Assembly (NCBI RefSeq): GCF_024436055.1
Contig: NZ_JANFNH010000001.1
Span: 124,001 to 188,000, forward strand
Direction: 5' to 3'
Length of the DNA: 64,000 nt
DNA from: Streptantibioticus rubrisoli
Lineage (GTDB): Bacteria > Actinomycetota > Actinomycetes > Streptomycetales > Streptomycetaceae
The notes under the pieces: model-generated
What the model saw: the letters and a program-made list of their open reading frames with translations, nothing else
Databases searched by the model: none
Told to the model about the DNA's origin: nothing
Translations under genes and position numbers: made by a program
In this document: piece after piece, positions 61,972 to 64,000 of the stretch
Layout: each line of letters starts with the position of its first letter
Position numbering within the stretch: position 1 is the stretch's first letter

Positions 61972-63222
61972 TTGCCTATATCGTCTCCCTCCGCGCACAG
62001 GCGCAAGCGCGGATTCCGCAAGGGTGCCATCGCGGCGGCGTCACTGAGCGCCGTGGTCGCCGGTACCTACGCGATCGTCGCCCCGGCGGGCGCGGCGTCC
62101 ACCACGTCGACCGCCGCCAGCCAGCCGCACGTCAAGCGGATGTGCTCACAGCCGAGCCAGCCGGGCATGATGTCCTGTCTCGCGCTGGTGCGCACCGACA
62201 TCGTCAAGCACAACATGGCGGGCGCCAACGACACCCCGCAGGGCTTCGGCCCCGCCGACCTGCGCAAGGCGTACAACCTCACCGGTGACGGCGCGGGCCA
62301 GACCGTGGCCATCGTCGACGCCCAGGACGACCCCAACGCCGCGCAGGACCTGGCCGCCTACCGCAAGCAGTACGGGCTGCCGGACTGCGGCAACGGCTGC
62401 TTCAAGAAGATCGACCAGAACGGCGGCACCAACTACCCGTCGGCTGACGCCGGTTGGGCCGGTGAGATCTCCCTCGACCTGGACATGGTCTCGGCCATCG
62501 CGCCCAAGGCCAACATCCTGCTGGTCGAGGCGAACTCGGCGAACATGAACGACCTCGGCGCGGCGGTCAACCAGGCCGTCAAGTCCGGGGCGAAGTTCGT
62601 CTCCAACAGCTACGGCGGCGGCGAGGACGCCACGGACGCCCAGGCGGACAGCCAGTTCTTCAACCACCCGGGTGTGGTCATCACCGCCTCGGCGGGTGAC
62701 TCCGGGTTCGGCGTGGAGTACCCGGCGGCCTCGCCGAACGTCACGGCGGTCGGCGGCACCTCGCTCACCAAGGACTCCAGCCAGCGCGGCTGGAGCGAGA
62801 AGGTCTGGGGCACAAGCGCGGGCGGCGAGGGCACCGGCTCCGGCTGCTCCACCGTCGAGGCCAAGCCCAGCTGGCAGAAGGACAACGGCTGTGCCAAGCG
62901 CACGGTGGCCGATGTCTCCGCGGTCGCCGACCCGGCGACCGGTGTCGCGGTCTACGACACCTACCAGTCCAACGGCTGGCAGGTCGTCGGCGGCACCAGC
63001 GCCTCGTCGCCGATCATCGCCAGCGTGTACGCGCTCGCCGGTGCGCCGTCCTCGGGCAGCAACCCGGCGTCGTTCCCCTACAAGAACGCGTCCGCGCTGA
63101 ACAACGTGACGTCCGGCTCCAACGGTACGTGCAACCCGTCGTACCTGTGCAACGGCGGCCAGGGCTACAACGGCCCGACCGGGCTCGGCACCCCGAACGG
63201 ACTGAAGGCGTTCACCGGCTGA
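61972..63222 (+). CDS. Secreted S53-family (sedolisin) serine-carboxyl peptidase
   Basis: 416 residues from TTG 61972, GGGAGG 8 bases upstream. Signal peptide H-R-R-K-R-G-F-R-K, then hydrophobic A-I-A-A-A-S-L-S-A-V-V-A. Catalytic Glu165 and Asp169 in G-E-I-S-L-D-L-D and nucleophile Ser343 in G-G-T-S-A-S-S-P are present, plus S-A-G-D-S-G for the oxyanion Asp. It lacks the long pro-kumamolisin propeptide of typical sedolisins. Expected to be active at acidic pH. Confidence 0.9.
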   Translation: MPISSPSAHRRKRGFRKGAIAAASLSAVVAGTYAIVAPAGAASTTSTAASQPHVKRMCSQPSQPGMMSCLALVRTDIVKHNMAGANDTPQGFGPADLRKAYNLTGDGAGQTVAIVDAQDDPNAAQDLAAYRKQYGLPDCGNGCFKKIDQNGGTNYPSADAGWAGEISLDLDMVSAIAPKANILLVEANSANMNDLGAAVNQAVKSGAKFVSNSYGGGEDATDAQADSQFFNHPGVVITASAGDSGFGVEYPAASPNVTAVGGTSLTKDSSQRGWSEKVWGTSAGGEGTGSGCSTVEAKPSWQKDNGCAKRTVADVSAVADPATGVAVYDTYQSNGWQVVGGTSASSPIIASVYALAGAPSSGSNPASFPYKNASALNNVTSGSNGTCNPSYLCNGGQGYNGPTGLGTPNGLKAFTG

Positions 63223-63240
63223 CGCCCCTGATGTGACACC

Positions 63241-63273
63241 GAGCCCCGGTCGCGAGCCACGCGGCCGGGGCTC
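63241..63273 (+). terminator. Terminator after the S53 peptidase gene
   Basis: 14-bp stem with one G-T pair (GAGCCCCGGTCGCG / CGCGGCCGGGGCTC), loop AGCCA, 18 bases past the stop. Confidence 0.75.
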
Positions 63274-63294
63274 AGTGGTCCCGGCGCGTCGTCG

Positions 63295-63564
63295 ATGCCG
63301 CTGATCCGCGTCGTCGCCAGCGTGGTGCGCACGCTCGGGCAGGTGTACGCGGGGTGCGCGGCGCTGTCCTGGGCCAGCCGGACGGCGGCGGCCGCGCAGC
63401 GCACCGGCGACGGCTATGTGGTCCCCGTCTCCCGGGAGTTGGGGCGGGTGCGCGGCGCACGCAGCCGGACGCCCACGGAGGGAGCGGGCGCGCCGCGCTG
63501 CGCGCGCGCCGAAGAGTTGACGCCCCGTCGGCCTCCGGCGCTCCCGGCGACACGCCGTTACTGA
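63295..63564 (+). CDS. Possible 89-residue hypothetical protein
   Basis: ATG 63295 to TGA 63564 with G/C-rich third positions. L-I-R-V-V-A-S-V-V-R-T-L-G-Q-V-Y-A-G-C-A looks helical; the second half is Arg/Ala low-complexity. No ribosome site. May be an accident of GC-rich DNA. Confidence 0.3.
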   Translation: MPLIRVVASVVRTLGQVYAGCAALSWASRTAAAAQRTGDGYVVPVSRELGRVRGARSRTPTEGAGAPRCARAEELTPRRPPALPATRRY

Positions 63565-63613
63565 TTGCCGATCACCTCCGTACGGGTAGTGGCCTGTTGG
63601 GGCTCCAAGCGAC

Positions 63614-63774
63614 TTGACATCCACCACGCTCAGTGGTGGCGGTTGGCGGGGGCGAATGTCCCGCTTCGTAGGTGAATTCCGGTCAAGGTCTGGTCAGTGG
63701 ACGGCAAAGATTCACGCAGGGAGGTAAAGCATTTGATAGTAAAAACCAAACACTCTTGTCCAGGTCATGACCTG
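63614..63774 (+). promoter_or_regulatory. Candidate control region of the next secreted-protein gene
   Basis: TTGACA (63614-63619) next to the dyad CCACCAC-5-GTGGTGG (63621-63639); an A/T-rich stretch (63725-63750), rare in this window; and the perfect 14-bp palindrome CAGGTCATGACCTG (63761-63774). Together they suggest a regulated promoter 60-220 bases before the ATG at 63832. No -10 is clear. Confidence 0.4.
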
Positions 63775-63831
63775 CCAGGTGGGATCGCCGCAGTCGTCCG
63801 AGTACGACTTCCCTCCATACAAGGAGAGTTC

Positions 63832-64000
63832 ATGCGAAGAGTTCGTCCCCGGCCGCGCGCCGTGGCCGCAGCCGCAGGGGCCACCGCCCTGGTCGTCGCC
63901 GCGGCGATTTCCCCGCTGAGCGGGACGGCGGCCGCCGCGCCGCAGGTCAAGCCGGTCCCGGCGATCGCCGGTCACTCCCTGATCAAGGGCGTGAGCGCTC
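63832..64000 (+). CDS. Secreted protein, N-terminal fragment
   Basis: Starts at ATG 63832 with AGGAGA 4 bases upstream and runs off the window. M-R-R-V-R-P-R-P-R, then a hydrophobic A-V-A-A-A-A-G-A-T-A-L-V-V-A-A-A and A-A-A-A-P cleavage site: a clear Sec signal peptide. The mature start (Q-V-K-P-V-P-A-I-A-G-H) is too short to name a family. Confidence 0.75.
   Translation, partial: MRRVRPRPRAVAAAAGATALVVAAAISPLSGTAAAAPQVKPVPAIAGHSLIKGVSA

Overview
The window is high-GC actinobacterial chromosome, almost certainly Streptomyces or a close relative. The evidence is strong G/C at third codon positions, frequent GTG and TTG starts, the gene families present (DUF1707, ROK, MurT/GatD, CtaG, a Fic-like/RHH toxin-antitoxin pair, a copy of a very common Streptomyces intergenic hairpin), and a gene order around purB, bio, urease, pfkA and murT/gatD that I recall from Streptomyces chromosomes. 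No rRNA, tRNA or CRISPR array was seen.

Layout. 1-10.2 kb: tail of a VOC-family gene, the sbcD/sbcC double-strand-break nuclease pair, then a leftward run (GNAT, DUF885 hydrolase, ACT-GNAT membrane protein, DUF1990, alpha/beta hydrolase). 10.5-20.5 kb: SDR oxidoreductase, a GntR/HutC regulator with a clear promoter and dyad, a ROK regulator, mug, purB, a GDSL hydrolase, an ICMT-like methyltransferase, two CNNM/CBS membrane proteins and a GNAT. 20.5-23 kb: APH-like kinase, an RHH antitoxin/Fic-like toxin pair and a methyltransferase. 23-28.4 kb: biotin synthesis, with leftward bioB-bioA-bioD and divergent bioF, then an RsbW-like kinase. 28.5-30.7 kb: a NlpC/P60 hydrolase behind a c-di-AMP (ydaO-type) riboswitch, a small hypothetical gene, a ClpP paralogue lacking two catalytic-triad residues, and a divergent orphan Phd/YefM antitoxin. 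30.7-35.5 kb: urease ureABCFGD behind a four-pentamer GlnR-type operator. 35.7-47.6 kb: secreted aminopeptidase, DUF1707 protein, epimerase, acyltransferase, CtaG, pfkA, gatD/murT, peptide deformylase, and a TetR gene divergent from an acyl-CoA dehydrogenase.

47.5-53.5 kb is a decayed mobile element. It is bounded by a perfect 86-bp direct repeat of the last 28 codons plus stop of the acyl-CoA dehydrogenase gene, so insertion left that gene intact. It carries small phage/plasmid-type genes (zinc ribbons, DUF6197-like, DUF6221-like, a truncated Mrr endonuclease, two tiny membrane proteins, a secreted protein with a duplicated four-Cys module, a truncated GH16-like protein), several frameshifts, and a repeated terminator-tail motif. 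No integrase was recognised.

53.5-64 kb returns to chromosome: a MerR regulator with a textbook 19-bp-spacer promoter, a FUSC-family membrane protein, an orphan OmpR-type winged-helix protein, fumarylacetoacetase, a G1 (eqolisin) acid peptidase, a TrmB/LuxR-like regulator, an S53 (sedolisin) acid peptidase, and the start of another secreted protein.

Regulatory DNA is unusually readable. Several promoters have dyads over the -35/-10 region, several mRNAs look leaderless, and strong GC hairpins end many transcription units.
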